A stretch of DNA of 64,000 nucleotides from Bolinopsis microptera (lineage: Eukaryota > Ctenophora > Tentaculata > Lobata > Bolinopsidae): the NCBI RefSeq assembly GCF_026151205.1, contig NC_087073.1, forward strand, positions 9,872,411 to 9,936,410. Reading direction: 5' to 3'. Below the pieces are notes generated by a model. That model was not told the origin of the DNA, did no database searches, and saw only the letters and a list, made by a program, of their open reading frames with translations. How positions within the stretch are numbered: position 1 is the first letter of the stretch; every line of letters begins with the position of its first letter. Shown piece by piece: positions 11,401 to 22,959 of the stretch. The position numbers and the translations under genes were made by a program.

Positions 11401-13369
11401 TGACTCCTAAGTCATCCAGGTGTTTGGGTTCAATAACCACTACAATGCAATTGTATCAATTGTACATACAAATTTAGATGAACTGTCACATTTTAATGTG
11501 ATTTGACAGCTCAAATGTAATTGCTAAAACTTTAACCACATTTTGTGGCAAATCGTGGGGAGGTTACTTAACTTTTTTGACACGTGACACCGATTAACCT
11601 AACTTAAATCCCCAATCGATTTCACTTGTCAAAAAAACTGGCGTCAGCTCCCAATGAATTGCCACATCTATGGAAATTGCAAATGGTCCACAATCGATTG
11701 AGGACAAGGTACATCATATTAACATTTCATGTGAAATCAGCATCGAATATTGTCGACATCTGTAACTATCGACAATACTCGGTTTTCGATGTACACATGA
11801 CGTAGTATAGAAGGACAAAGATTTCCACAATCAAAGAATACCATCTGTTTTCAGGTACTACCGAGTGGTTACAGTTTACTGTCGTCATGTCACACTGAAA
11901 GTAATCGTGCAAGAACATTACTTTGTTAACCATAACAGCCACCAGCAGCTATGTCACGATATGGTATACGATACGATTTGTTTGAAGCATTCGCTGTCTC
12001 ATTATTTGTTTGTTATTAAAGGGCCGTATATTGCTGAAAATTGAAATAGAAATCTGAGACGTGTAAAACGGAGCTCCCTCTGTGCGATTAGAGATCAGAG
12101 GGAATTTCCATTCCACTTTCTACTGCAGTTTTGTATACTTTTGCTACAATTTTGATAGTATAAAACTGCATTAACATCAACAATTTTTATCTCCGAAATT
12201 CATAGTGCGGGAATCTTAGTCAGAGATGCAACTTCCATTATATCTTGTCGCAAAATTTGTATTCCTGCTTCAACAATTTCGTCAACGAAGGAAGAACACG
12301 AATCAGATTAGTAGCGTTTATTAAGCACCACAAAATGTGGATTGACGGTGACAGTAATTCCAAAATTACGTAGTCCAGCACTTCTGACCTCTTCATTCAA
12401 CCAATAGTTGTTTCGGTGGTGGTTTATAAATGCTTTGTTTGGCAAATGTTGTGGACTGCTCATGCTACTGTACATCATTAGTTAATATTACATCTGTATA
12501 GCTAGAGTACTTACAATTACCAATACAAATTTTTGTCAGAAAAAATCTAGGGTGTAATTTGAAATTGGACGAGAATATTTCCGACTTAAATGATAAGTCG
12601 GAAATTAATAAGGTGATGTGGTTGTCCTCTCAGGACCAAGCTCGAAGAAAATGTATTTAGTGTTTTTGGACCAGGTTTCTATTTCAAATGCGGCAATTAC
12701 AGTTTCTGCTTCTGACTTGGCGTGATTGCCTGGTCTTAACAGTATCTGCATGCTCATTGCTCATGCTGTTGGTGAATTTGTACTGTGTATTCAATAGCCC
12801 TCGGTTATTTGATGTATATGTTTTATTTGATTTGTTTTCACATTTATAACGTCAAGCAGAAGTGACGCGACAGAGGAGGTTCAGTGGGGGAGATATAAAA
12901 AAGGCCAAATCGAGGTCATTACTCATTTGTGAAGGTTTCCTTGCTAGCACACTGACCTATTCTGTGATATAGCATTATCATATGCTATTCGCCCAACGTT
13001 ATTACTTGGTTCACTATCGATACAGGAGATTATCATTGTTCTCGTGATTTGATCTTTCTGTGTGGCATGTTTGTGGATCGGAATAACAACTGGTTTACTC
13101 ATGTTTTTGATTGCTATACAGTTCGTCCTCACAGATAAGTTTCAGGCCATAGCCTATGCTGTATATAAAATGCGTTGTAGGCTAAGCTACGGGAACTTGA
13201 GCTGCATGACATCTTTTTAAGATATTATCCAATGACATTGGCTTCTCAGATTATTACAATTTATGCAAAAAGACTGTTTCTAGAGGAAACTACATGCTCC
13301 AAAGTGTTAAAAACCTTTGATAGAGCATCCTGCATCAATTCGAGTCATTTGGCCGTTATGTGTATTGAA
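11401..13369. other. Gene-free stretch before the unknown gene
   Basis: No exon could be supported. The first exons or promoter of the plus-strand gene may lie here, but I could not find a start codon with a good donor in the right phase. Confidence 0.4.
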
Positions 13370-13445
13370 CATGGGAAAATATTCTAAGCATGGGAAAATA
13401 TTCTAAGCACGGAAAAATATTCTAAGCATGGACAAATATTCTAGA
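13370..13445 (+). repeat. 19-bp tandem repeat, 4 copies
   Basis: CATGGGAAAATATTCTAAG-like units start at 13370, 13389, 13408 and 13427, just upstream of the first recognisable exon of the unknown gene. Confidence 0.9.
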
Positions 13446-13494
13446 ACTGTTGGTAACAACATCGTGAGTTCAATAAAAATTTTCAGGGACCACA

Positions 13495-16400
13495 TTCTTG
13501 GATACTCTAGGAGAAAGTGTCGCTGCCGCTCTGCGGACAGTAGCGCGGAAAGACGAAAAGCTAGCAGAGAGAATTGCTATCGACATAGAGCACCAAATTA
13601 TCAACAAAATTTATTCAGGAAGGCCATCCAGGTAAATATATATATCTATTATTATATTGTTCTATGGTGTTCACACCTATTGTTAAAATTTGCAATGATC
13701 GCGTGTCACGATCGTAGCGCGGCGTAAGTGTGCTTTTTTTGCAATTGAATTATGTAGATGTACTTTAAAGCACACTTACGCTGTACAACCGTCACACGTC
13801 TTAACAATAGGTGGGAACACCATGCTATACAATGGATATTGGCCTTGGGTTAGAGTGGAACTGCAGTATCGTGGTAGGGGTAAACCATCTGAAATTACTT
13901 GATTTAACAACGAATCTGTATAAATTACTGTTTGCATCATAAATTTAAAGAATAATTGCAGAACAACCTCAGGAACCTCGCTGATTTGTAATTCGTCACT
14001 GCGCCGCTACCTGCGGTTGCGCAACTACCCGTGACTGCACTGCTACTAAGTTTTTTATCAAGAGTATCAAACCCTGATTTTGTTTGATCATTTGTTTTTT
14101 AGATGCTCTGATATTACTCTTCTCATCATATTGATATAAAAATTGTTAATAAATTGTTTATAGTAGTAATAACTAATATGGTTCTGTGTGCAGATTTTGA
14201 TATGTCGGGTTTACTTTGTATTTTCACGAAGGAATTCTTCACCAAACTAATAATTTTATGCTGGAATGGAATCCGTTCTGTAAAAGTGTAAAGGTTTCTT
14301 TATATTTCAGAAACAGCTTTTATTTCCTAACAGCCACTGCTTCCGTCCCAGCCTTCAGCCTTGATATTTTAATTACATCATATTTGATCGAGATTGTTAG
14401 GAAAGTTTATTATCAAGAGTATCAAACCCTGATTTTGTTGCTGGTATTACTCTTCTCATCATATTGATATAAAAATTGTTAATAAATTGTTTATTATATA
14501 GTAGTAATAACTAATATGGTTCTGTGTGCAGATTTTGATATGCCGGGTTTACTTTGTATTTTCACGAAGGAATTCTTCACCAAACTAATAATTTTATGCT
14601 GGAATGGAATCCGTTCTGTAAAAGTGTAAAGGTTTCTTTATATTTCAGAAACAGCTTTTATTTCCTAACAGCCACTGCTTCCGTCCCAGCCTTCAGCCTT
14701 GATATTTTAATTACATCATATTTGATCGAGATTGTTAGGAAAGTTTATTATCAAGAGTATCAAACCCTGATTTTGTTGCTGGTATTACTCTTCTCATCAT
14801 ATTGATATACAAATTGTTAATAAATTGTTTATTATAGTAGTAATAACTAATATGGTTCTGTGTGCAGATTTTGATATGCCGGGTTTACTTTGTATTTTCA
14901 CGAAGGAATTCTTCACCAAACTAATAATTTTATGCTGGAATGGAATCCGTTCTGTAAAGGTTTCTTTCTATTTCAGAAACAGCTTTTATTACCTAACAGC
15001 CACAGTAATATGGTGTGTTTCACTGCGTTGTCATACTGGGTTTTGCATTGTTTTTTTTTGAAACCTTCATCAAGTAGATATATAGCATTGTAGGTCAATA
15101 TTTTGGTTGATTTTCCTTTTCGTATAATGTACTGCATAATGTATCTACTGCTAACTGCAAATAATTCTGTTATCTCGACTTACTTATTTGTAGGAAACAT
15201 GTTCGAAAGGGAAACGTCGGTTACCAAGATTCAAAATGATGACAAGAAGAGGAACATGTTGAAGTACCTTAATATTTTTTTGCTAACCGAAGTGAAGGAT
15301 AAGCTGGACTTTCTCCACATGTTAGTAGATGTGTAACGATCACGTTTTGAGAGCTAACAACCATAGCGCAGCTGCCAAGACAATTTTTACTGATACATAA
15401 ATTATATGATGAGCTGAAACTACACTATCAGCCTTGCAGAATAAGAATAATAGCCTACAATGATTAGAAGATATTTCAACTGTTCATATTTTCAGAAAGA
15501 CGTTCACACCTACGAACATTGACAAGTTGGTAAAAAGCCTGCAGTGCGATCTAGATTGTAAGCCCAGTGGCAAATAGTCAGGCGTCCAGGAATTTAACAC
15601 CTAGTCAAAATTTGTTGATAACCGGTAAAAAAAGATTCTTGTGGAAAAAATATTCACATTAATTTAAAATTAAATCAAAATTGGTCGCTCTCAGGGCTAA
15701 CGCGATGTTACATCATTTTATCGACTCGAAGTTCGAATCGAGCGCATTCCTAGATTCCATGACTATTTCTTACCTATAAGATTGCTTGACTATTTTTTGC
15801 GCATTCAGACACCAAAAAACGCGCAGAAAACGCGAGCTATCCATTCCTCCTTCCTCAACATCCCGGAATATGAAAAAATAGTCATGTAAAATAGTCATTT
15901 GAAATAGTCATGCAAAATTTCAGCTCTGATACGCTAAAATATCAAGTTAATCTTAAACAATCGACAATCTAATATGAATCCTCCCAATCCTCCCAGCCAT
16001 ATTAACTGGTGAACGGTGTAAATATAGAGCGGTATTTTAAAATGTAGCATTCAAAATTTTATGGATTCAAGTTGGCTCCTTTAGTCTAGATTCATTTAGA
16101 AAATTCTCGAAGTTCGAGTAATACAGTATTCTCAGGGTTTGGCGCTTAAGGAAGCTTCACATCCGAGACCGATTTCCACGAATCAATTTAATATTGTAGC
16201 TACAAGTCAACAACAGTGCAAGTGGGAAGGAAGTGAATCTAGCCATTGCTACTATATCAGGGGAACTCGTGTGTTCTAGGCTTAAGCAAGCTTCACATCC
16301 TAGATCATCTAGAGTACAGTGCAGACAACCCCCTCCATTATACATCCCTATCCCGCTTTAAGTCCGAAGTTTATCATTGTTTATTGTCCAATATTGTATC

Positions 16401-19400
16401 TAACCTGGCAGAAGCAAGCTTCAGATCCAAAGTCAGGCCATAAATATCGACACAAGGTCGATGCCACTTTCAGAGTAGCGAATCATTCATCATGCTGATG
16501 AGAGTCAAATCTTTGAACACGATCTACCGAGTTAGTATGAAGAATAGTATGCAGATGTCTGTGGGCTAGGGTCTATACTTCTTTTAAAAAATATTTCCTT
16601 GCGTTTCAAATAAATTAAAGAATTCTCAGAAATTTTTTATTTAATTTCAAAATTTGCAATTGCATATTCATCCGGTAATTATTCTAATGGATACGCTAAG
16701 CATTTCAAACTAATCTTGACCTGGGAGAAGAGCTGACCAGTGACAAGTCGGCCGCAAAGCGGCCGAAAAATATATAGCCTTTTTTTCTTCCCAAAATGGA
16801 TTCCTAGTCATATTTAAAATTTATTCCACTGGGATTGTAAGTATCCTCTGTTAGCCTCTCCTCCACACTTCTTTTTATTTGTTCATAAATTGGAAGCATT
16901 GTCATGGATTCTTTGAACAAGTGGTTGCGCAAAACGGTAGTTTAAAGGGCTTGGGTTGTGGTCTGGGTTAATGTTGTGTAACGGTAAGGGTTAGAGTCGG
17001 GGATCGAGCTATCATAGCTCGGAGCTAGGCCAGGTTTAGGTGTAAGACAACGTTTGAGATTTAAAACCAGGGGGCCAACGATCGTGAGGTGAAATGTCGA
17101 GGGGTGAAAACCCGTTTAATTCCATGTGATGGATTGTTTAAAAAAGTGGTCGAAAGGACGATTTAAAAGACCGTACTTGATCGTTGAAAGTTAATGATTC
17201 TCCTCTAAGACGTGTAGATATATGTAGATACGTTTTAAGTCATTAATATACCAGGAGAGAAAATCCGCATCTTATTGATGAACTATGCTTCCTTTCGACC
17301 ACTCTTTTATCGACCAATGAAGTCACGTATGGGTAAGGTACTATGTGATCACTGATCAGGTATCTACTCCACTTACTCATTCGGCTGTAATTACAGTGCA
17401 CATTGATGAGAAAAAAGACAAGACTTTGGCAAATAGGAAGTTGCTAATATCAACAATCTGTGAGCTGATCACCGCCCTCAAAAAGATAAAAGTAAGTAAT
17501 TATACTTGATGTCACAGATCTTCCGAAATAAGGTCCTGGCAGTGGGATCAATTAGAACATCCGTAATCAGATTGAGCTGTACATGATAAGCAGGCATTTT
17601 GCTTTGTACAAGTTTAAACAAGTTTCCCGTTTTTTACTTTACTAGGTTCCAGTTGATAATTACCGACTGCAACATCACCTTAGTTCAGTCGGGTGGAATG
17701 TTTGCAGTGTTTATAATTGCCTATGCTTCAAAAACATGCTGTGGCATACAGTATAAACAATTTCCTGAACAGGGAGGTAGGAGTGGTGATGGACAGAGTG
17801 GAAGTCTGACAAAGTTAGACGAAGACATCAAGAAAGTTTTTTGGAACTTCTTTACAGCTAAAGACGACAAGGTTTGAATATAGTTCTTCAACTTAACAGT
17901 TAATATTCTCACTGATTGAACATAAATTGATCATTCCCCCCTGAGTCCTGATAGGTATTGATTATGAATCGCTTTCACGTGGTGTATTAGATATTACATT
18001 AGCTATTAATTTTACCTACCATTGACCTTTAGCAACCCGGAGAAGACAGTGTTGATGGAGGAGAACAATTGGCAACAACTGTTAACGAGGCTCCGATCAG
18101 GGTCTCTAATATTTTCGAGAGATGCGACATAGGTATACATATTGTTACATTATAATTATACCATAGTGAAGCTCACTCATATCACTGTATGAGAATTTCG
18201 CTGTAACTCATGACCGACGATAAATTTGCCCTACCTTCTCTGATCGTCTGTATCAGTATAGCCTATCTTGGGCTTTAAAATGAATTGCTGCATTATGGTT
18301 AATCGTAGGCGATTCCCAGGTGCTATTCAGAGAGTGATAAAGAAGATGCCCCCGGTTCCCGTCACGAAACCTGGATCATTGACAGCCCCCGAGAGTGAAC
18401 AGAGTGAGTTATAGCTATTTTAAAAGTCATCCGGATGGGTCACTAGGCGCTACCTGTGCTGAATATGCTAATATTTGTTTAGTCATTTTTTGTACTATCT
18501 ACTGATCGTAGAAACAGTTTTGTGTCATCGTCAGAGCGGACTCCCAGTTTGAAATTTTATGGGTTTACAATACGATTCTTCAAGTAGGAACATCCTGCAA
18601 TAAACTTCGTTTTCATACACTAATCCGCTGTGACGTTTCCAGGTGCTGTTCAGAGAATAGCTTTGGCCATCCGGAGCGAGCCCCGGGCCCCCGTCGCAAA
18701 ACCCCCCGTTCAACCGGACACCACACCAGCAGCCGGGCCTGCGCCTCCAACCAGCAAGGTCCGAAAAGACCACATATCCAGACTTCAGAAAGAGTCCGAG
18801 AGTCGCCTGAGTGAGTTACAGCTATTTCTAAACATCATTTAGAATTATCGCCTGTAATATGGATGGGTCACCACTCACCAGGCGCAGGAAGAATTCATCT
18901 TTGGTCAATTAAAGTTGATACTTTCATCTTTGACCATTTTTTTGTACGATCTTTGTGACGAGTAAAAATTGGAAACCGCATTATTTAATCAGACTTTTGT
19001 GTGATAACTGACGCGTTCGCCATAATACAAAACTCCCTAACCTTAAGGCGTAAGGTTTCCCTCTGTGCAACGTCGAAAATAACTTAGTCACGCCTTTATC
19101 ATTTCAGAGAGACGACATCTTCACCCCAAGGGCCTCCGAGATACAATGGTTGAGGAGGCTTTGAAGATCAATCCGGTGATAGGTAATAATTCAAGTGCAA
19201 CATATCGTTTTTAAACTTTCGGACATTAATTTTTCTTCAAGTCGAAGATTGCATCGCCGTTTCCACACAAAGGTAGCTGGTTTGACGCACATCAAGTCTA
19301 TTTTAAGCGATATAATACCCATTCACGGTCGAAATGGGGGTTAGTCGATATGCAATCGAAACCACTACAGTTTTAGGTCACTATAAGTCACGTTTCACTT

Positions 19401-20504
19401 GGTATGTGTATATAACTCAGTTCTAAAGTTAAAACTAACCCACTTCTGCAGGTTATCTCAGAAATCCATCTCTTTACTTTTAGCAAATTTCATGTCTGTT
19501 TGAACCTCAGTCTTTTATCAGGAGCCGTGGCCGAACAGGCGAGACAGATCCTCCAGGAGGATAGATGGGATGTGTTCGGCAAGAGTATTGCCCAGCTGTC
19601 GGCTGTCGCATATCAAGGTAACTTATTTATAGGTATTCGATCAAACAGTCCCGGAAAAAATTGGCTCACCGGCGCGGCCCAGCCAAAATATTTGCTACTC
19701 TTTTTTTGCAACAAAAAATCCTTGATCACGTCCAAATACTAGGGTCTCCCCAACAAAATCTTGCACCGGTCGAAAGCCGCGAGATTTAACTACCTAGACA
19801 AAACAATCTGCCACAATCTGCTTTCCAATCCAATAAGTTTGCACAGGAAAAAAACTGAATTCGTTTTGTTGATATGATGTGTGGTCAAAGCAACCTGTCT
19901 CCATATAATACTATCCGTACAACAACAAGAAATGTAGGATCATTGAATCTTTGGCGACTAATGTGGGGGGGGGGGGTAAACCCTATTTTGACTCATTTTG
20001 CCTCATTTTTCCCTTTTTTGGCTGCCCGAATGAGGTAAAATAAAGTAAATTTCGGCAAAAACATTTGTCTCTAAAAAGGCTCAGAAAACTAGATTCATTT
20101 ACCTCACTTTACCTCATTTTACCTCATCCCAATTTTGGCTGCCCGAATGAGGTAAAATGAAATTGACCCCCCCCCCCCCCCCCCCCACTAATGTTTAGAA
20201 CTCTTTCAGACGAACTGGAGCTCATGGAGCACGCAGGAAAGATCCTACTCAAGATCGCGGCAGACGCGAAGACAGTAAGTAAGATTCAGTCTCCTCCTCA
20301 TTACTCGAATTTGTTGGGTCAGTTATTTAATGAAAAATTTTTACCGTTAAATTGTGTGGCTGTGTTGTCTGTGACATCGTTTCCAAGTGGGGAACATGGT
20401 TTATTTTTAATTAATTTTATCATAAGAACAGGTCCAGCTTTATTATTAATTGTATATTATGCAGAGTCTGTGAAAACTGTTCATTTCAGGCTGGAACTGA
20501 TTGA
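13495..20504 (+). CDS. Unknown multi-exon gene carried in the Harbinger element
   Basis: I do not recognise the family. Exons: about 13495-13635, about 15197/15213-15332, 15496-15557, 17397-17491, 17653-17871, 18033-18132, 18320-18403, 18643-18810, 19108-19182, 19522-19617, 20210-20274 and 20490-20504. From 15213 on, every junction is GT/AG and phase-consistent. The join between the first two exons is uncertain, since the stronger acceptor at 15196 does not fit in phase. The start codon was not found. The product of the listed exons is about 410 aa: an alanine/glutamate-rich helical start (SVAAALRTVARKDEKLAERI), a helical leucine-rich stretch (LNIFLLTEVKDKLDFLHM, DKLVKSLQ), a cysteine-containing segment around SGGMFAVFIIAYASKTCC, a proline-rich linker, and a helical C-terminus. 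It is not the Myb-like partner usual in Harbingers. The last exon is the transposase terminal exon in another frame, read as AGTD-stop. A captured host gene and an element accessory gene are both possible. Confidence 0.65.
14054..15010 (+). repeat. About 338-bp tandem repeat, nearly 3 copies
   Basis: The block beginning near TTATCAAGAGTATCAAACCC recurs with a period of 338 and then 336 bp (matching points 14216, 14554, 14890). The first two copies are almost identical and share an 83-codon open frame by chance of duplication. The third diverges after about 14990. The array lies in an intron of the unknown gene. Confidence 0.92.
15558..17396 (+). other. Long intron of the unknown gene
   Basis: No exon could be phased into the gene here, and no repeats with clear ends were seen. 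16130-16440 has a loosely repeated CTTAAGCAAGCTTCACATCC motif. Confidence 0.45.
18320..18890 (+). repeat. Tandem exon duplication
   Basis: The exons at 18320-18403 and 18643-18810 both start after CCAG with GTGCT(A/G)TTCAGAGA and end in A followed by donor GTGAGTTA(T/C)AGCTATTT. The following introns share GGATGGGTCAC and CAGGCGC or TAGGCGC. Exon and flanking intron were therefore duplicated, and the proline-rich middle of the second copy then diverged or expanded. Confidence 0.8.
19965..20186. mobile_element. Miniature element with G-run/C-run ends and 8-bp target duplication
   Basis: It begins in a G run and ends in a C run. Inside, GCTGCCCGAATGAGGTAAAA occurs twice. ACTAATGT flanks it at 19957-19964 and 20187-20194. 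It sits 24 bp upstream of the exon at 20210, so its right target copy is next to the acceptor of that exon. Confidence 0.85.
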
Positions 20505-21146
20505 AAACCCTCCTTCGGAGCTCTTCGGACGCAGCTTGTCCCTCGACGATTCTCCTAACCATCTTGTGGATTCTGGGGAGAGGACAAGGACAAGATTGCA
20601 TTATTATTTTAATTATGTCAACCCGATTGAGATCCAGAGATAAGTTATGGCTTCCCATCTTAGACCACAACTCAGCTCTTTATCTGCATAAAAGAAACAC
20701 CACCCGCCAGATTAAATTCACTTAAATTCCATCATTTGTATTAGGTCAATGAAACTGCATACATAACAAGCTTAGACATTTCCTCGAATACACCTGGAAA
20801 AAAAATGGATGTATACTTTTGGAAGTACATAGAATCTCCTGGGAGACCCTATAAAAAATCTTCGCATTTTTCTATTGGCGTTTTTATAAAACCTGATAAA
20901 TAGAGCTCCTGATCAACGATACTCATCGTTTTAGCATCCAATCCTTTCAGAATGGTAAGAATTTGAGTTTTAGAGTTGCTTTTAAAGGGTTCTAAAACTT
21001 AACTCACTTCAAATTTAAGCAAATATATGGCCTGATATGTGCTCAGTATTTTGTTACACGTGTATTTGTATTTGTAACACGTGTATTTTTAAGAATTGGT
21101 AATTTAACACTTGTAATTATTTTTGTAATACGTGCATGTATTGTTT
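20275..21146 (-). repeat. Right arm of long inverted repeat
   Basis: Inverted copy of 1-875. It starts exactly at the donor GTAAGTAAGATTCAG after the unknown gene's exon at 20210-20274 and includes a copy of the transposase terminal exon (20490-20643). ACACGTGT palindromes lie at 21056-21063 and 21077-21084, with a third at 21153-21160 just beyond the stretch that can be compared with the window's left edge. Confidence 0.93.
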
Positions 21147-21184
21147 TGACTAACACGTGTACTTTTCTAGAACGTGTTTTTTAA

Positions 21185-21650
21185 ATGTCCTCCGCAAGTG
21201 ACAAGCAGTCCACACGGCCAATGTTGCGTGAACTGCTGTCTGCTACGGTGATCTTATTCACACAAAAGGAATAAACTAAGAATAATGTTCATTTATTTAT
21301 CATACTGTGCTATGTTTTCACGTATTTGATTTAATATCTTTATCTGCCTAAAAGAATTGTGTTATCATTAAGTCATCAAGCTTCGTAAACTCGACATTTT
21401 CAATAGCTGTGGGCTAAACAAGTTTTCGCCATATTTCAGTCACCGTTAATCTTGTTATCATTATATCTGGTGGTTTTTTAACCGAACCAATGCATCATAT
21501 TCCAGTCCCGCCAAATTGTGACAAATACTGGCAAATTTTTAAAAATTTTCTAATTTGCCGCAGACGCGATTACTGAAACCTTATGAAAGCTTTCAGCGCG
21601 GCTGACATTGTCATGCTTTCAGGCGCGCGACGTTTCAGGCGCGCGACGTT
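21185..21650. other. Intergenic, with a 16-bp GC-rich repeat
   Basis: Mostly featureless AT-rich DNA. Three copies of CAGGCGCGCGACGTTT lie at 21620-21667, overlapping the 3' end of the next ORF. Confidence 0.6.
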
Positions 21651-22061
21651 TCAGGCGCGCGACGTTTCAATTTCACTCGTAGGTGGGCACACCAGTGTTA
21701 TCCTTAAGTCTTGATTATGACTAATTCGCGAGGTTCTCACCAAATTGATAGTAAAATTGTTTAAGTTTCGTGCATTTGAATTACGCTGACGCATATCTTC
21801 GGTGAAGCTATTTCGCTCTTCGGAGCAGCGAAGGAAATAAGTGCACACACAGTTGACAGCATAGGAGCGCCTTTCTTGATTCCAGGAGTCGTGCCTGAAG
21901 AGAGGAGGGGAGGAGGTGGTTCCGATCCATGTCGACTCAAAGTATCTTGCGAAGGCAGTCATCTCAGCAGGAAGAGAAGGTTTGAGAAGCCGCCACGCCT
22001 GGTCCACATCACTGACTGGAACGAAGGGGAGAGGAATAAACTCGATGGATGAGGAAGACAT
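21651..22061 (-). pseudogene. MULE-transposase-like fragment, 136-codon ORF
   Basis: The N-terminal 65 residues follow a pattern I associate with the C-terminal part of MULE/FLYWCH-linked transposases: LPFVPVSDVDQAWRLLKPSL, then YFESTWIGT, then PPLFRHDSWN. The rest of the family's domain is absent, and the ORF's C-terminus falls in a tandem repeat. A remnant is the simplest reading; a short expressed derivative with its own start (TATA-like TTTATATA near 22095) cannot be excluded. Confidence 0.5.
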
Positions 22062-22351
22062 AGTGGTATAAGATAAACACAGGCGTTGCGGGTTTATATA
22101 TTATTCCCGCTAGCTGATTGAGATACCGAGCATGTGAAGGTTCACATCACTGTATTGTCGTATAGCAGGTCATTATGGATGACTTGATCCGAACCAGTTC
22201 TCGTTAGGGCTCCTCGTTGCGTACGTAAGTCTGTGGATCACATGTCTGACAGGCCCATAGCAAGCACTCCATGAGAGCACCGGCTCAGATCACGTCATAA
22301 TATTAGACTAGTGAACTAAGATCAACTGGTAGGGATTGAGGTATATTTCAG

Positions 22352-22432
22352 GACTGAATCACTACCGGACTGAATCACTACCAGTAGTGATATTTGGGTG
22401 GTAGTGATTCCGTCCGGTAGGGATTCAGTCCT
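22352..22432. repeat. Inverted repeat around GGACTGAATCACTACC
   Basis: GGACTGAATCACTACC occurs twice and is mirrored by GGTAGTGATTCCGTCC and GGTAGGGATTCAGTCC, forming an imperfect fold-back. Confidence 0.7.
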
Positions 22433-22757
22433 ACAATCACTAATCTTCTCCCTGAGACCGGGTAATTGTAGGTTTTGTGGGCGGGGTTTTCTAGACTTTT
22501 TAATATTATATGCTGTCATTAGCAAACAGTTTATGGCTTTGTGTTAATAAAAATCCATGAAACTGAAGTTGCAGGCATTCCTCTTGAAATATTTTGCGTG
22601 TTTGACAAACCCTTTACAGAGCTGGAATTTGCCAATCTTGTATTTTAGTCTAACAAATTTGCACTGTAAGCATACCGATACATCTGATAGCCTTGTAATG
22701 ATTCTCTTGTAAACCTCCGCCTGCTCCTCGCTTTGAACTCCCATGTGTCATCCGTAC

Positions 22758-22958
22758 TTACTGATAGGGGGAGAAAGATGGGATATTGACTGAGGATAAG
22801 ATCCTTCGCACGCAACTGTCAACGTCGTCTACTTTGATCCTGCCGGCGCCCTCGCTGTCATACTCTCTCCATGCCTCCTCAAATTTGGAGATATCAAGCT
22901 GATATTTTCCAGATCTCAGTTCATTAATGACGCTTCTAGACTCTTCCGATAATAGCAT
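22758..22958 (-). CDS. Possible EF-hand exon (uncertain)
   Basis: A 66-codon ORF contains ISKFEEAWREYDSEGAGRIK followed by VDDV, a single EF-hand-like helix-loop-helix. The loop keeps D1, E3, G6, I8 and D12 but lacks a good ligand at position 5. A consensus-like acceptor precedes the ATG and GTAAGT overlaps the end, so it may be one exon of a larger gene. The next plausible exon (SEEQAEVYKRIITRL, near 22735-22680) would leave an intron of only about 30 bp, so no gene model is offered. Confidence 0.35.
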   Translation of the reverse strand: MLLSEESRSVINELRSGKYQLDISKFEEAWREYDSEGAGRIKVDDVDSCVRRILSSVNIPSFSPYQ

Positions 22959-22959
22959 C

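Larger units (their letters stand above)
1..21184. mobile_element. Giant PIF/Harbinger-type DNA transposon (left end outside window)
   Basis: Two near-identical arms in inverted orientation (1-875 and 20275-21146) enclose a Harbinger transposase gene reading out to the left and an unknown multi-exon gene reading out to the right. The left arm reaches the window edge, so the true left tip and target duplication cannot be seen; the right tip is placed loosely near 21184, after the last ACACGTGT motif. Known Harbinger elements are usually a few kb with short inverted repeats, so about 21 kb with arms of at least 850 bp is unusual. The interior has later insertions: a LINE at 6360-8609 and hAT-type miniature elements at 5545-5793, 10759-10973 and 19965-20186. 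The alternative is a host locus whose transposase 3' end was duplicated in inverted orientation. Confidence 0.65.

Noticed and set aside
14216-14805. Two identical 83-codon ORFs
   Set aside because: Copies of the 338-bp tandem repeat in an intron. The shared sequence reflects duplication, and the third copy breaks the frame.
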